Shown one piece after another: positions 37,563 to 47,163 of a stretch of 64,000 bases of DNA. Under the pieces are notes generated by a model that ran no database searches, was not told the origin of the DNA, and saw only the letters and a list, made by a program, of their open reading frames with translations. The stretch is from the NCBI GenBank assembly GCA_016788295.1, contig JAEUSY010000023.1, forward strand, positions 53,150 through 117,149, written 5' to 3'. A program made the position numbers and the translations under genes. The stretch's first letter is position 1; every line of letters begins with the position of its first letter. This DNA comes from Flavobacteriales bacterium (GTDB lineage Bacteria; Bacteroidota; Bacteroidia; Flavobacteriales_F; PHOS-HE28).

Positions 37563-38255
37563 ATGAGCCAGAAGCATACCACCGAAAACACTCAGGGCCA
37601 GGACCTTGACCTGGGTGAAGTGTACACCCGTACCGAGCTGTTCCTCGAGAAGAACAAGAAGAACCTGACCATCGGTGCCTTGGCCCTGGTGGGTGTGGTG
37701 GCCGCCGCACTGGCTTACCAGTACGGCTATGCCAAGCCCCGCGCCGCAGAGGCCAGCGAGCTGGTGTGGAAGGCCGAATACTACTTCGAGATCGACTCAT
37801 TGGACAAGGCCATGAACGGCGATGACCAGTGGCCCGGTTTCCTGGAAGTGGCCGATAAATACAGCAACACGCCCAGTGGCAACTTGGCGCACTACTACCT
37901 CGGCACCATCTACATGAAAAAGGGTGAGTACGAGGCTGCGATCGCCGAGTACAAGAAAGCCGATCTGGGCGATGATGTACTGCGCGTGATGGCGGTGGGC
38001 AACCAAGGTGATGCATTGGTGGAACTGGGCCGTACGGACGAGGCCGTGAAGCTGTTCGAGAAGGCCGCAGGTATGGCGAACAACGACTTCACCACCCCGA
38101 TGTACTTGATGAAGGCCGGGATACTGCACCAGCAGGCCGGCAAGTGGAAGGATGCCGCAAAAGCGTTCAACCGCATTGCCAAGGAATTCCCCACAAGCAG
38201 CGAGGCCAGCCAGGCGCGTAAGTACGCCGGTCACGCCGAGGCCATGGGTGGATAG
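37563..38255 (+). CDS. YfgM-like membrane-anchored TPR protein
   Basis: A 230-residue protein. A cytoplasmic N-terminus of about 35 residues precedes one membrane helix (NLTIGALALVGVVAAALAYQYGY), then TPR-like repeats (LAHYYLGTIYMKKGEYEAAIAEYKKADLG, split; AVGNQGDALVELGRTDEAVKLFEKAA). This is the YfgM/DUF2133 layout: in E. coli YfgM is a periplasmic chaperone partner at the translocon. Divergent from recF; ribH follows after 9 bases. Confidence 0.85.
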   Translation: MSQKHTTENTQGQDLDLGEVYTRTELFLEKNKKNLTIGALALVGVVAAALAYQYGYAKPRAAEASELVWKAEYYFEIDSLDKAMNGDDQWPGFLEVADKYSNTPSGNLAHYYLGTIYMKKGEYEAAIAEYKKADLGDDVLRVMAVGNQGDALVELGRTDEAVKLFEKAAGMANNDFTTPMYLMKAGILHQQAGKWKDAAKAFNRIAKEFPTSSEASQARKYAGHAEAMGG

Positions 38256-38264
38256 TCCGTTCCG

Positions 38265-38753
38265 ATGGCGACCGCCGAACATCATCTTTCGAACTATGAC
38301 CCGACCAGCGTCCCCAGTGGCGCTGGTCGCCGTTTTGCCCTTGTGGTGAGCGAGTGGAACCACGAGATCACCGAGGCCCTGCGTCGCGGTGCACGGGAGA
38401 CACTGCTTAGGCATGGCGTGGCCGAGGCCGACATCGTGGAGGAATGGGTGCCCGGCAGCTTTGAGCTGGCCAGTGCTGCACAATTCATCCTGGAGGGTGG
38501 CGGCATCGATGGTGTCATTTGCCTGGGCAGCGTTGTGCGGGGCGAAACGCCACACTTCGATTTTGTTTGCCAGGGTACCACGCAAGGCATCATGGCCGTG
38601 GGCCTCAAGTTCAGTGTGCCCGTGATCTTCGGCGTGCTTACCGATGACACCATGCAGCAAGCCCGCGACCGCAGCGGGGGCAAGCACGGCAACAAGGGCG
38701 TTGATTGCGCCGTGGCGTTGCTGAAGATGGCCGCGTTGAAGGCCCGCTACTAA
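38265..38753 (+). CDS. ribH: 6,7-dimethyl-8-ribityllumazine synthase
   Basis: A 162-residue lumazine synthase joining the ribityl-pyrimidine to the 4-carbon unit in riboflavin synthesis. Motifs: VVSEWNHEITEAL, VPGSFELASAAQFI, CLGSVVRGETPHFDFVC with the catalytic histidine, and FGVLTDDTMQQARDR. Normal length; assembles as pentamers or icosahedra. Co-directional with the TPR gene. Confidence 0.97.
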   Translation: MATAEHHLSNYDPTSVPSGAGRRFALVVSEWNHEITEALRRGARETLLRHGVAEADIVEEWVPGSFELASAAQFILEGGGIDGVICLGSVVRGETPHFDFVCQGTTQGIMAVGLKFSVPVIFGVLTDDTMQQARDRSGGKHGNKGVDCAVALLKMAALKARY

Positions 38754-38811
38754 GCGGCTGATCCAAAAGGGAGGCCACGGTCGTTCGGGGTCCAAGCCCG
38801 ATATTCGTGCC

Positions 38812-39438
38812 ATGCGCCCCCTGTACATCGTTGCCCTGCTCCTGCTGCCCAACCTCGCCACGGCCCAGTACATCCATGGCCCCCGGCTGGGCATGAGCCT
38901 CGCCACCCAATCGGTGGGCGGGCTGTTCCAGAACACCAGCGACCTGCTGCCCGGTGCGGTATTCGGTTACGGAATGGAGTTCGCACTACACCCGCAGTTC
39001 ATCTTCATGCCGGAACTGCTGTGGATGAAAAAAGGCGCCGTGGTGCGCAATCAGGCCCAACTGACCCGTAGCAAAAGCAGCTACAACTACCTGGAGATGC
39101 CGCTGATGGTCAAAGTGGGTACCGATGCCAAGCCGGGCGGGATCTTCCTGACCATAGGCCCATCGCTGGGTTACTACGTTTCAGGGCGCTACCAACAGTG
39201 GTACAACGGCGACCAGCAGATCGACCAGAAGTACGACCTCACGGCAAGCGACAATCGGTTCCAGTTCAGCGGTGCCATAGGCATGGGCACCGATCTGAAG
39301 CGCACAAGTTTCGAGTTCAGGGCACAGACCAGCTTTACGCCGTTCAGTGCTACCATTAAGGCACAGAATATCGTTTACCAGCTCACTTTCGCTTGGCGGT
39401 TCCTCCCCAAGGAGGACAGCGGGAAACGGAGCGAATAG
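38812..39438 (+). CDS. Outer-membrane beta-barrel protein (PorT-like)
   Basis: A 208-residue exported protein with signal peptide RPLYIVALLLLPNLATAQ. The alternating-strand pattern YIHGPRLGMSLATQSVGG, FGYGMEFALHPQFIFMPELLWMKKG (split), YLEMPLMVKVG and a last strand QNIVYQLTFAWRFL matches the OMP_b-brl_2/PorT-like family of Bacteroidota. A TATTCG-type box lies just before the start. Function unknown. Confidence 0.78.
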   Translation: MRPLYIVALLLLPNLATAQYIHGPRLGMSLATQSVGGLFQNTSDLLPGAVFGYGMEFALHPQFIFMPELLWMKKGAVVRNQAQLTRSKSSYNYLEMPLMVKVGTDAKPGGIFLTIGPSLGYYVSGRYQQWYNGDQQIDQKYDLTASDNRFQFSGAIGMGTDLKRTSFEFRAQTSFTPFSATIKAQNIVYQLTFAWRFLPKEDSGKRSE

Positions 39439-39491
39439 TACAGGGCATTCCCCTGCCGCACTGCTGCATGTGGCGTGGTTACCTTGGCCAC

Positions 39492-40130
39492 ATGGCACTT
39501 ACCACCGCATCCTCCACTGAACGAGATCCATTCGTTTCGAACCGGCTGCTACAAGCCTACGTCGGGGCATTCCTGCTGTTCTGGGCATGGACCTTCGTTG
39601 GCACTACCGATCGGGCCAACTGGTTCACGGAGAACGCGCTCACCGTGCTCTTCATCGGTGGGTTGGCCTGGACGCACCGACGCTTCATGTTCAGCGACCT
39701 GAGCTACAGCTTGATGTTCGTGTACATCCTGCTGCATGTGTATGGCGCCATGTACACCTATGCCGAGAACCCGCTCGGCTATTGGCTGCAGGACCTCTTC
39801 CACACCGGGCGCAACCACTACGACCGCATCGTGCACTTCAGCTTCGGGTTCCTGCTGGCCTACCCCATGCGCGACTACTTCCACAACCACTTCAAATGGC
39901 CCAATTGGGTGTGCTGGGTGCTACCGGTGGAGATCACCATGAGCTTCAGTGCAGCCTACGAACTGATCGAATGGGCCGTGGCCGATATCTTCTTCCCAGC
40001 CCAAGGACACGCCTACCTGGGCTCACAAGGCGATGTTTGGGACGCCCAGAAGGACATGGGCCTCGCGTTCAGTGGCGCGGTACTGGCCATGCTGCTGATC
40101 AGCTCACTGAAGCGGGCATTACGGAATTGA
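39492..40130 (+). CDS. DUF2238 (YjdF-like) membrane protein
   Basis: A 212-residue integral membrane protein with about six helices. The conserved block YWLQDLFHTGRNHYDRIVHFSFGFLLAYPMRD, with its RxHYDRxxHF pattern, and the later SAAYELIEWAVAD and GSQGDVWDAQKDM motifs identify the YjdF/DUF2238 family, of unknown activity. ATG 39492 is chosen since upstream in-frame codons overlap the previous gene out of register. Convergent with the next gene. Confidence 0.88.
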   Translation: MALTTASSTERDPFVSNRLLQAYVGAFLLFWAWTFVGTTDRANWFTENALTVLFIGGLAWTHRRFMFSDLSYSLMFVYILLHVYGAMYTYAENPLGYWLQDLFHTGRNHYDRIVHFSFGFLLAYPMRDYFHNHFKWPNWVCWVLPVEITMSFSAAYELIEWAVADIFFPAQGHAYLGSQGDVWDAQKDMGLAFSGAVLAMLLISSLKRALRN

Positions 40131-40133
40131 GCT

Positions 40134-40640
40134 TCAGCGCTTCGTCCGCACCTTGTCCCAAGCTTTCACCTGCCAAGTGATGGTACCTGTGGCCAGGTGA
40201 TTTCCGGCCTTGTCGTGCAATTCGACCGTGCTGGCGTAATCCACAGCCTCGCGGTCATGCAGGGGTTCCACCACCAGTCGTTTGATGTCGGCTGCCAACG
40301 GTACGCAAGTGGCCCAGCTTTTCTGCTTGGCCTGATAGTGATACTGCATCCGCAGCTCACGCATGATCAGGCGGTATTTCCTCGGATCGAGCTGTTCAAG
40401 CAAGGAAAGGCCACTGCACATCTCTGCCGCCGTGGCCAATGCGCAGGCATGGATGCCCTTGATGTGATTGCGGTTGATCCGCCAAAACGGTATCTCCACG
40501 CGGATGCCCCCTTCGCGGAGCGGTACCACCCTGAAGCCATGTGGCCGGTTGAACGGTATCATCAACGGCAGCATGGCGTTCAACAGCCCACGCTGCAGCG
40601 CTGAAGTGCGGGCCTTGTTCAATAGTGTTGGAAGGTGCAT
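40134..40640 (-). CDS. DUF4442 hotdog-fold protein
   Basis: A 168-residue protein. RVEIPFWRINRNHIKGIHACALATAAEMCSG corresponds to the central helix of the DUF4442 family, related to PaaI-type thioesterases, and the rest alternates strands (LATGTITWQVKAWDKVR). The substrate is unknown and catalytic residues are not certain. Ends 3 bases after the convergent DUF2238 gene. Confidence 0.82.
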   Translation of the reverse strand: MHLPTLLNKARTSALQRGLLNAMLPLMIPFNRPHGFRVVPLREGGIRVEIPFWRINRNHIKGIHACALATAAEMCSGLSLLEQLDPRKYRLIMRELRMQYHYQAKQKSWATCVPLAADIKRLVVEPLHDREAVDYASTVELHDKAGNHLATGTITWQVKAWDKVRTKR

Positions 40641-40698
40641 GAGCAGGAACGCTTTCGCGCAATGGGATTGGAACGTGATCCGGACCTAACTACCAGGA

Positions 40699-41112
40699 TC
40701 ACTTGGACAGTATCGCGTCGATGTCGGGCTTGAAATAGCCCGGGCCCTTCATCACCTTGCCATCCTCGCGGTAGATGGGCCTGCCATCGGCCCCGAGCTT
40801 GCTCATATTGCTGCGCTGGATCTCGCGGAACACCTCATCGATCTTGTGCTCCAATCCATGCTTCAACAGGGTGCCGCAGAGGATGTAAAGAATGTCGCCC
40901 AAGGCATCGGCCACCTCCACCAGATCACCGCGCAAGGCCGCCTCCAGGTATTCCTCGTTCTCCTCGCGGATAAGCTTGTAGCGCAACAACGCATCGCGAT
41001 CGCCGATGGCACCGGCGGGCGCCTCCGCATTGGGTATCCCGAAAGCATCGTGGAACGCGCGAACATGGGCCGTGGCCTCGGCCAGTGTGAGGGGTTGATC
41101 GGTGTGTGACAT
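40699..41112 (-). CDS. MazG-like nucleotide pyrophosphohydrolase
   Basis: A 137-residue all-alpha NTP pyrophosphatase. REENEEYLEAALRGDLVEVADALGDILYILCG holds the EExxE and ExxD metal-binding pairs of the MazG/PRA-PH fold. Likely cleans unwanted nucleotides. ATG 41112 follows a TACCTTTC box by 5 bases. Stands alone, convergent with nothing. Confidence 0.88.
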   Translation of the reverse strand: MSHTDQPLTLAEATAHVRAFHDAFGIPNAEAPAGAIGDRDALLRYKLIREENEEYLEAALRGDLVEVADALGDILYILCGTLLKHGLEHKIDEVFREIQRSNMSKLGADGRPIYREDGKVMKGPGYFKPDIDAILSK

Positions 41113-41117
41113 GGTGC

Positions 41118-41125
41118 GAAAGGTA
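41118..41125 (-). promoter_or_regulatory. -7-like box close to the MazG-like gene
   Basis: On the minus strand TACCTTTC matches TAnnTTTG at seven of eight positions and ends 5 bases before the ATG. Confidence 0.4.
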
Positions 41126-41255
41126 GCAGCCACGGCGGGTGCATCGAGGGGATGAACGGTTAACACTCTTTAACGGCACTTTCCAGCCAGTAGCAACGGG
41201 CACCCGGCACCTTTGCGTTCACCTTTCGGCCTTGGGCCGAGCGAAGGAAAGAACC

Positions 41256-42284
41256 ATGGAGAACAACGCGACAACAGCCCAACAGGCCGTTACCCCCGAG
41301 AGCATTCGTTTACTGAACGAACGCATACAGCAGGCCAGTGCCTTCGTGGACCTGATCGATCAGGAGATGTCGAAGTCCATCGTGGGGCAGAAGGACATGG
41401 TGCAGAAGCTGTTGGTGGCCTTGCTCGCCGACGGCCATATCCTTTTGGAAGGGGTGCCCGGACTGGCCAAGACCATGGCGATCAAAGCGCTGGCACGCAC
41501 GGTCGACGTGGATTTCAGCCGTATCCAATTCACTCCCGACCTGTTGCCTGCCGACCTGATCGGCACTCTGATCTACAGCCAGCGCAACGAGGAGTTCAGC
41601 GTGAAGAAGGGGCCGATCTTCAGCAACTTCGTGCTGGCCGACGAGATCAACCGCGCACCCGCGAAAGTGCAGAGCGCTCTGCTGGAAGCCATGCAGGAGC
41701 GGCAGGTCACCATTGGGGCACAGACCTTCAAGCTGCCAGAGCCTTTCCTGGTTTTGGCCACCATGAACCCAATTGAACAGGAGGGCACCTATCCCCTTCC
41801 CGAAGCACAGACCGACCGTTTCATGCTGAAGGTGGTGCTGGACTATCCGCGCAAGGAGGAAGAGAAGCTCATCATCCGCATGAACGTACGCCCCGACGGG
41901 CAGCCCCAACCACAGAAGGTGGTGCGCCCAGAGGAGATCCTCACCGCGCGCAAGCTGGTCCGCGAGGTGTACATGGACGAGAAGATCGAGCAGTACATCG
42001 TGGACATTGTGTATGCGACCCGCAAGCCCGATCAATACAAGTTGGCCGACCTCACCTCCATGATCGGGTTCGGTGGAAGTCCGCGCGCGAGCATCAACAT
42101 GGCGCTTGCTGCCAAGGCGCTCGCTTTCACCAAACGCCGCGGTTACGTGATCCCCGAGGATGTACGTGCGGTTTGCCCGGATGTGCTGCGGCACCGCATC
42201 GGCCTGACCTATGAGGCAGAGGCGGAGAACATCACGGTTAACGAGATCATTGACCGGGTGCTGAACACGGTGGAAGTCCCATGA
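41256..42284 (+). CDS. MoxR family AAA+ ATPase
   Basis: A 342-residue chaperone-like ATPase. Walker A is GVPGLAKT at 66-73, Walker B is FVLADEINRAPAKVQSALLEAMQE, and sensor/arginine features are in LATMNPIEQEGTYPLPEAQTDRF. MoxR proteins assemble or activate complexes together with VWA-domain proteins. It opens the Bat operon; an AAGGAAAG sequence 6 bases before the ATG is one of few Shine-Dalgarno-like sites here. 81 bases separate it from the DUF58 gene. Confidence 0.95.
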   Translation: MENNATTAQQAVTPESIRLLNERIQQASAFVDLIDQEMSKSIVGQKDMVQKLLVALLADGHILLEGVPGLAKTMAIKALARTVDVDFSRIQFTPDLLPADLIGTLIYSQRNEEFSVKKGPIFSNFVLADEINRAPAKVQSALLEAMQERQVTIGAQTFKLPEPFLVLATMNPIEQEGTYPLPEAQTDRFMLKVVLDYPRKEEEKLIIRMNVRPDGQPQPQKVVRPEEILTARKLVREVYMDEKIEQYIVDIVYATRKPDQYKLADLTSMIGFGGSPRASINMALAAKALAFTKRRGYVIPEDVRAVCPDVLRHRIGLTYEAEAENITVNEIIDRVLNTVEVP

Positions 42285-42365
42285 TCGTACGCCTCAGTGC
42301 CCATGCGATCCGGCGCCAATGGCGCGGTAACAGATGACCACGAGCGCCAACGAGCCGACCCGTAA

Positions 42366-43253
42366 ATGAACAGCGCCCAACATACCAAGGAGCTCCTGAA
42401 GAAGGTGCGTCTCATCGAGCTGAAGACACGCGGCTTGAGCGAGCACATCTTCAGCGGGGAGTACCACAGCGCGTTCAAGGGGCGCGGCATGACCTTCAGC
42501 GAGGTGCGCGAATACAGTTCCGGCGACGAGGTGCGCACGATCGATTGGAACGTAACGGCCCGCTTCGGACACCCGTTCGTAAAGGTGTTCGAGGAGGAAC
42601 GCGAACTGTCCGTGATGCTGGTGGCCGATGTGAGCGCATCGGAGGATTTCGGCACATCGGAGCAACTAAAACGCGAGCTCATCACCGAGGCCTGTGCCAC
42701 CATCGCATTCAGCGCCATTCGTAACAACGACAAGGTGGGCCTGATCCTGTTCAGCGACCGCGTGGAGAAGTTCATTCCGCCGAAGAAAGGCCGCAGCCAT
42801 ATTCTCCGCCTCATCCGCGAGCTCATTGAGTTCAGGCCCGAGCATCGGGGCACCAATATCACCGAGGCCCTGCGTTACCTCAACCTCGTGATCAAGAAGC
42901 GCAGCATCGCCTTCCTGATCAGCGACATGATGGACGATGGCTACGCCGATGCCCTGAAGATCGCCAACCGCAAGCACGACCTGGTGGTGTTGCGCACACA
43001 CGACGCACGTGAAGCGGAACTGCCGAACATGGGCCTGGTGCAATTCACCGATCCGGAGAACGGCGCCACACGTTGGGTGAACACGGGCAGCAAAGCCATA
43101 CGGAATGCCTACCGAGCCGCAGCGCTGAAACACCAGCAACGCACGCGAGATATCCTAAGGCGGTCAGGCGTGGACCATGCCACCATCTCCACACGCGAGG
43201 GCTACGTACGCCCGCTGATGAACCTGTTCAAGCGGCGCGAATCGATGCGATGA
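42366..43253 (+). CDS. DUF58 domain protein of the Bat operon
   Basis: A 295-residue protein of the DUF58 family (relatives carry a cryptic VWA fold). FSGEYHSAFKGRGMTFSEVREYSSGDEVRTIDW is the family signature, and SVMLVADVSASEDFG is a MIDAS-like DxSxS site. No membrane helix. Such proteins are the standard partner of MoxR in Bat loci. Its stop overlaps the next start (ATGATGAG). Confidence 0.93.
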   Translation: MNSAQHTKELLKKVRLIELKTRGLSEHIFSGEYHSAFKGRGMTFSEVREYSSGDEVRTIDWNVTARFGHPFVKVFEEERELSVMLVADVSASEDFGTSEQLKRELITEACATIAFSAIRNNDKVGLILFSDRVEKFIPPKKGRSHILRLIRELIEFRPEHRGTNITEALRYLNLVIKKRSIAFLISDMMDDGYADALKIANRKHDLVVLRTHDAREAELPNMGLVQFTDPENGATRWVNTGSKAIRNAYRAAALKHQQRTRDILRRSGVDHATISTREGYVRPLMNLFKRRESMR

Positions 43254-44158
43254 GAGCCATTGTGGCCATAGCCTTCACGATCACCCTTGCAGCACAAGGG
43301 CAGAACGCCTTCGTTTCGGCGGACACGTTGGTATTGCGCATTGGCGAACGGGCGAACATCACCTTGGGCATCGACCTTTCCGGAGCAGCCACCAAGGTGA
43401 ACTGGCCAGCGCTTAACGACACGCTCGCACCGCATTTGGAGGTCATCCGCAGAGGTGCGATGGACACCCTGCGCAGCGAGAACGGTACCATAGCACGGAT
43501 CAACCAGCGCCTGGAGATCACCTCTTTCGACACCGGTTTCTGGGCGGTACCACCATTCACCTTTACTGTGGATGGGCGAAACCTGGAGACCGCCCCCCTG
43601 CTCTTCGAAATACGGGGCGTTGCGGTTGATGAAGGCGGAAGACCGCGAGACCTCTCGCCGTTGTTCGAACCACCTTTCGACCTGGGGTATTGGCTCCGAC
43701 AACATTGGATGTGGATCACCGCAGGTATTGCACTGCTCGGACTGATCATTGCGATGATCATCCAGTTCCGCAAGCCGCGCAAACCAAAGGCCAGCACACC
43801 TGCACCAGTTGCACAACGCCCCGTTCACGAGCGCTTCCTTGAACTGCTGGACCGCATCGAAAAGGAACAACTATGGCAGGCCGGCGATCACAAAGCCCAC
43901 CAATCACAAGTGACCGATGCGGTGCGGGGCTACATCGAAGAGCGCTATGATATACCTGCCTTGGAGCGCACCACGGACGAACTTTTGCAGGCCATACGGG
44001 TGACCACACTTAGCCCGGAACAACAGCAGTTGTTGGCCAACATGTTGCGCGCTGCCGACCTGGTGAAGTTCGCCAAGGCCGTACCCTCGCCTTCGGAGAA
44101 CGAACAATTGTTGCGGTCCGCGCGAGACTTCATCCGTGCAACCATCACCCATGGGTAA
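43250..44158 (+). CDS. BatD-like membrane protein of the Bat operon
   Basis: A 302-residue protein: signal peptide (MRAIVAIAFTITLAAQGQ), a beta-sandwich periplasmic domain (SADTLVLRIGERANITLGIDL; EITSFDTGFWAVPPFTFTVDG), one membrane helix near 150-172 (WMWITAGIALLGLIIAMIIQF) and a cytoplasmic helical domain. The layout is a short BatD (oxygen tolerance-like). A longer true BatD is encoded further down, so the locus carries two related proteins. Overlaps both neighbours by a few bases. Confidence 0.8.
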   Translation: MRAIVAIAFTITLAAQGQNAFVSADTLVLRIGERANITLGIDLSGAATKVNWPALNDTLAPHLEVIRRGAMDTLRSENGTIARINQRLEITSFDTGFWAVPPFTFTVDGRNLETAPLLFEIRGVAVDEGGRPRDLSPLFEPPFDLGYWLRQHWMWITAGIALLGLIIAMIIQFRKPRKPKASTPAPVAQRPVHERFLELLDRIEKEQLWQAGDHKAHQSQVTDAVRGYIEERYDIPALERTTDELLQAIRVTTLSPEQQQLLANMLRAADLVKFAKAVPSPSENEQLLRSARDFIRATITHG

Positions 44159-45227
44159 GGACCGCCTGGCATCCATTTTCTGGGCGCTGCTCGCGGTGGC
44201 GGGGGTGGCCTATGCCGCATGGTACATGGCAAGCCACTTTGATGTGGCGCATCCTGAGCGATGGTGGCTGCTCTTGGCGATCGGCATTGTTGCATTGCTT
44301 CACATCTGGCGGGCGGCACGTCGTTCGCCCATGGTCGTCCTGCCCACGTTCAGTGCATTCGCAGGCGTTCGGTTCGATCTGCTGGGGCTCTTCAGGCATC
44401 TACCATTTGCCCTCTCAATAGCGGGTCTGGGGTTATTGGTGCTCGCGCTGAGCCGCCCACAGAGCAAGGACAGCTGGCAGGACGTGAAACGCGAAGGGAT
44501 CGACATCGTGATCGCGATGGACATTTCAACCAGTATGCTGGCCAAGGACCTGCGGCCCGACCGGTTGGAAGCGGCCAAGCGCGTAGCGAAAGAGTTCATT
44601 GATGGTCGTTCGAACGACCGTATCGGTCTCGTCGTGTATGAAGGAGAAGCCTACACGCAATGTCCGCTCACCACCGACCACCGTGTGCTCAAGGACCTGT
44701 TCACGCAGGCGCGACCGGGGCTGATCACTGGAGGAACAGCGGTGGGCATGGGCCTTGCCACGGCACTGAACCGGTTGCGCGAAAGCGAGGCCAAGAGCAA
44801 GGTGGTGATCCTGCTCACCGATGGCATGAACAACGCTGGCAGCCTGCAACCGATGGATGCCGCAGCGATCGCCGAACAATTGGGCATCCGTGTTTACACC
44901 ATTGGCGTAGGTACCCGTGGCAAAGCCCTTACCCCGGTGGCCCTGTACCCCGATGGCCAGTACCGCTACGACATGCAGGAAGTGGAGATCGATGAGAAAG
45001 TGATGACACAGGTGGCCGACCTTACCGGAGGCCGCTACTTCCGTGCGACCGATGCGGATCGGCTGCGGGAGGTCTACGCAGAGATCGATCGTTTGGAAAA
45101 AACGCGGATAAAAGTGACGGAGCACAGTCAGCGCAAGGACGAGCACTACCCCTTCACCCTGTTGGGCGGATGCCTGCTCCTGTTCGGCTGGACCTTGGAC
45201 CGGAGCCTTTTGCGCAGCATGGCATGA
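44151..45227 (+). CDS. batA: BatA, VWA-domain membrane protein
   Basis: A 358-residue protein: two N-terminal membrane helices (9-25 and 40-52), another near 87-101, a VWA domain (about 115-315) and a last helix (LLGGCLLLFGWTLD). The metal-ion-dependent adhesion site is D124-x-S126-x-S128 (AMDISTSM), with LLTDGMNNAG later. ATG 44151 overlaps the preceding stop by 8 bases. Bat proteins were named in Bacteroides for aerotolerance; their exact biochemical role is debated. Confidence 0.92.
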   Translation: MGKDRLASIFWALLAVAGVAYAAWYMASHFDVAHPERWWLLLAIGIVALLHIWRAARRSPMVVLPTFSAFAGVRFDLLGLFRHLPFALSIAGLGLLVLALSRPQSKDSWQDVKREGIDIVIAMDISTSMLAKDLRPDRLEAAKRVAKEFIDGRSNDRIGLVVYEGEAYTQCPLTTDHRVLKDLFTQARPGLITGGTAVGMGLATALNRLRESEAKSKVVILLTDGMNNAGSLQPMDAAAIAEQLGIRVYTIGVGTRGKALTPVALYPDGQYRYDMQEVEIDEKVMTQVADLTGGRYFRATDADRLREVYAEIDRLEKTRIKVTEHSQRKDEHYPFTLLGGCLLLFGWTLDRSLLRSMA

Positions 45228-46366
45228 GCAGGCCGGGCACATATCCATTGGGCCGCATAACGGCGATCACCATTGTGGTGGAACTGCTTCTTTGGGCGGT
45301 GATGCTCGCTGCTTGGTGGGTACTAAAGGACCAAGTGCCCGGCTTCCGCTTCGGAAAACCGGAGCTGCTGAAGGCACAGCTGATCGGCCCTGCAATGGTG
45401 CTGCTGCTCCTCCTTGACCTGGGCTGGCGGAACCGCGCACTGAAGCGCTTTGCACATGATGGCACCCGTGCACGCGTGGTTCCCGGTCTTTCGGGAACAC
45501 GGGTGTTCCTGCGTTTCCTTTTGCTACGCGTGGGTCTGGCCTCGGTGATCGTGGCAATGGCCGCCCCCCTGTATGGTACACGCGTGGAAGAAGTGAAGGC
45601 CAAGGGGATCGATCTGATGGTCTGCGTGGACGTGAGCAACAGCATGACCTGTGAAGACCTTAAGCCGAGCCGCATGGAAGTGGCGCGCCGGGCCCTATCA
45701 CAGCTCATCGACCAGCTGCATGGAGACCGGCTGGGCATCGTGGTCTTTGCGGGTGAAGCGTTCGTTCAGCTACCGATCACCTCCGACCGCTCCGCTGCGA
45801 AACTCTTCCTGAACAGCGTGAACACCGATGCCGTGGGCACGCAGGGCACCGCCATTGGAGCCGCGATCGACCTTGCGCGCGAGAGCTTCGACCCGAACAC
45901 GACCTCAGGCAAAGCGATCATCGTGATCTCTGATGGTGAAAATCACGAGGATGATGCACAAGGTGCTGCCAGGAAGGCGACCGAACAGGGCTTTGTGGTA
46001 CACACCGTTGGCATGGGTGCCCCCCAAGGCGGACCGCTGCCGATACGGCGCAACGGACAAGTGACCGGCTACCGCAAGGACCGCAACAACAACACCGTGA
46101 TCAGCCGGCTCGATGAGAGCATGCTGAAAGAGATCGCAGCGGCAGGCAATGGGCTCTACGTGCGGGCCACGGAACGATCAGCGGGCATGAACGAGCTACT
46201 GGCCGAACTGCGTACCATGGATGCCCAAGAGGTGGGCACCTATCGGTTCGCATCGCTGGAGGACCAATTCCAATATCCGTTGGGCTTCGGCCTGCTGCTG
46301 ATGACCATTGGTCTCTCGTTCGGAGATCGCAGGCATGTTCGGCCCATCATGGAATTACCGGCATGA
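45224..46366 (+). CDS. batB: BatB, VWA-domain membrane protein
   Basis: A 380-residue protein like BatA: helices near 13-33, 52-66 and 93-113, a VWA domain (128-325) with MIDAS D136-x-S138-x-S140 (CVDVSNSM) and VISDGENHED, and a C-terminal helix (FGLLLMTIGLSFG). Compared with BatA it has a longer N-terminus. The ATGA overlap with batA couples translation. Both are inner-membrane proteins with the VWA domain probably exposed outside the cytoplasm. Confidence 0.92.
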   Translation: MSRPGTYPLGRITAITIVVELLLWAVMLAAWWVLKDQVPGFRFGKPELLKAQLIGPAMVLLLLLDLGWRNRALKRFAHDGTRARVVPGLSGTRVFLRFLLLRVGLASVIVAMAAPLYGTRVEEVKAKGIDLMVCVDVSNSMTCEDLKPSRMEVARRALSQLIDQLHGDRLGIVVFAGEAFVQLPITSDRSAAKLFLNSVNTDAVGTQGTAIGAAIDLARESFDPNTTSGKAIIVISDGENHEDDAQGAARKATEQGFVVHTVGMGAPQGGPLPIRRNGQVTGYRKDRNNNTVISRLDESMLKEIAAAGNGLYVRATERSAGMNELLAELRTMDAQEVGTYRFASLEDQFQYPLGFGLLLMTIGLSFGDRRHVRPIMELPA

Positions 46367-47163
46367 GAACACGCCACCTGATTCCCTTAATGCTGCTCAC
46401 CGCCTGTGGCGATGCGGACCACCATGCCGTGCTGCGTGCCTTGCATGAGGGCAATGCACGGTATCACCAGCAACGCTGGACCCAGGCCGACAGCATTTAT
46501 TCAGCCTCACCGGAGAACGGCATGCTCAGTTTCAACAGTGCACATGCGCGCTACCGACTTGGCGACCTGAACGCAGCCATTGAGCAAGCGACCCTGGCCG
46601 ACCAATTACTTGATAGCGCGCGTTGGCGAGCCTATGCCCGTTATGACCTTGGCAATGCCTACCTACTGCAGGCACTTCAGGCAGACAGCCTTTTAGGCCT
46701 CATGAACAAGGAGCTGAGCGAACTACGTGTGGACGCCGCCGACATTCCCACCCGACTTCGCCAATACGTTCTTCGCGATTCGTTGCAGCGACTGGTGAAT
46801 CGCACCGACCACCTGATCGACTCGACCTTGACCCAAAGCACGGAGGCCTATCGCAATGCCCTGCGTTTGGAACCTGCACTGGAAGATGCGCGGCACAACC
46901 TGATGATCGGGCTGCGGAAGATCGCCTCACGCCCAAAGGCAGAACCCGCGAAAAAGGGCGAAGGCAACAAGAACGAACAGAACGCCCTGTCCGAAAAGGC
47001 CAAGGCATTGTTGGCACAAGCAGATGACCTTGTGGACCAACATAAGTTCCAAGCGGCGTTCGACCTGCTACAGAACGGATTAAAGCAGGAACCAACACTT
47101 GGCCAGCGCAAGGACTACATGGACAAGCTGGGCCTTATCACCTCCATATTGCGAACGCCATGA
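46363..47163 (+). CDS. batC: BatC-like TPR lipoprotein
   Basis: A 266-residue protein with lipobox LLTAC (cysteine 15). TPR-like helices cover residues 25-190 (ARYHQQRWTQADSIYSA, LSFNSAHARYRLGDLNAAIEQA, RAYARYDLGNAYLLQALQ), then a charged linker rich in K/E/N (PAKKGEGNKNEQNALSEKAK) and a final helical pair. This is the BatC layout of a TPR protein between BatB and BatD. ATGA overlap upstream and downstream. Confidence 0.85.
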   Translation: MRTRHLIPLMLLTACGDADHHAVLRALHEGNARYHQQRWTQADSIYSASPENGMLSFNSAHARYRLGDLNAAIEQATLADQLLDSARWRAYARYDLGNAYLLQALQADSLLGLMNKELSELRVDAADIPTRLRQYVLRDSLQRLVNRTDHLIDSTLTQSTEAYRNALRLEPALEDARHNLMIGLRKIASRPKAEPAKKGEGNKNEQNALSEKAKALLAQADDLVDQHKFQAAFDLLQNGLKQEPTLGQRKDYMDKLGLITSILRTP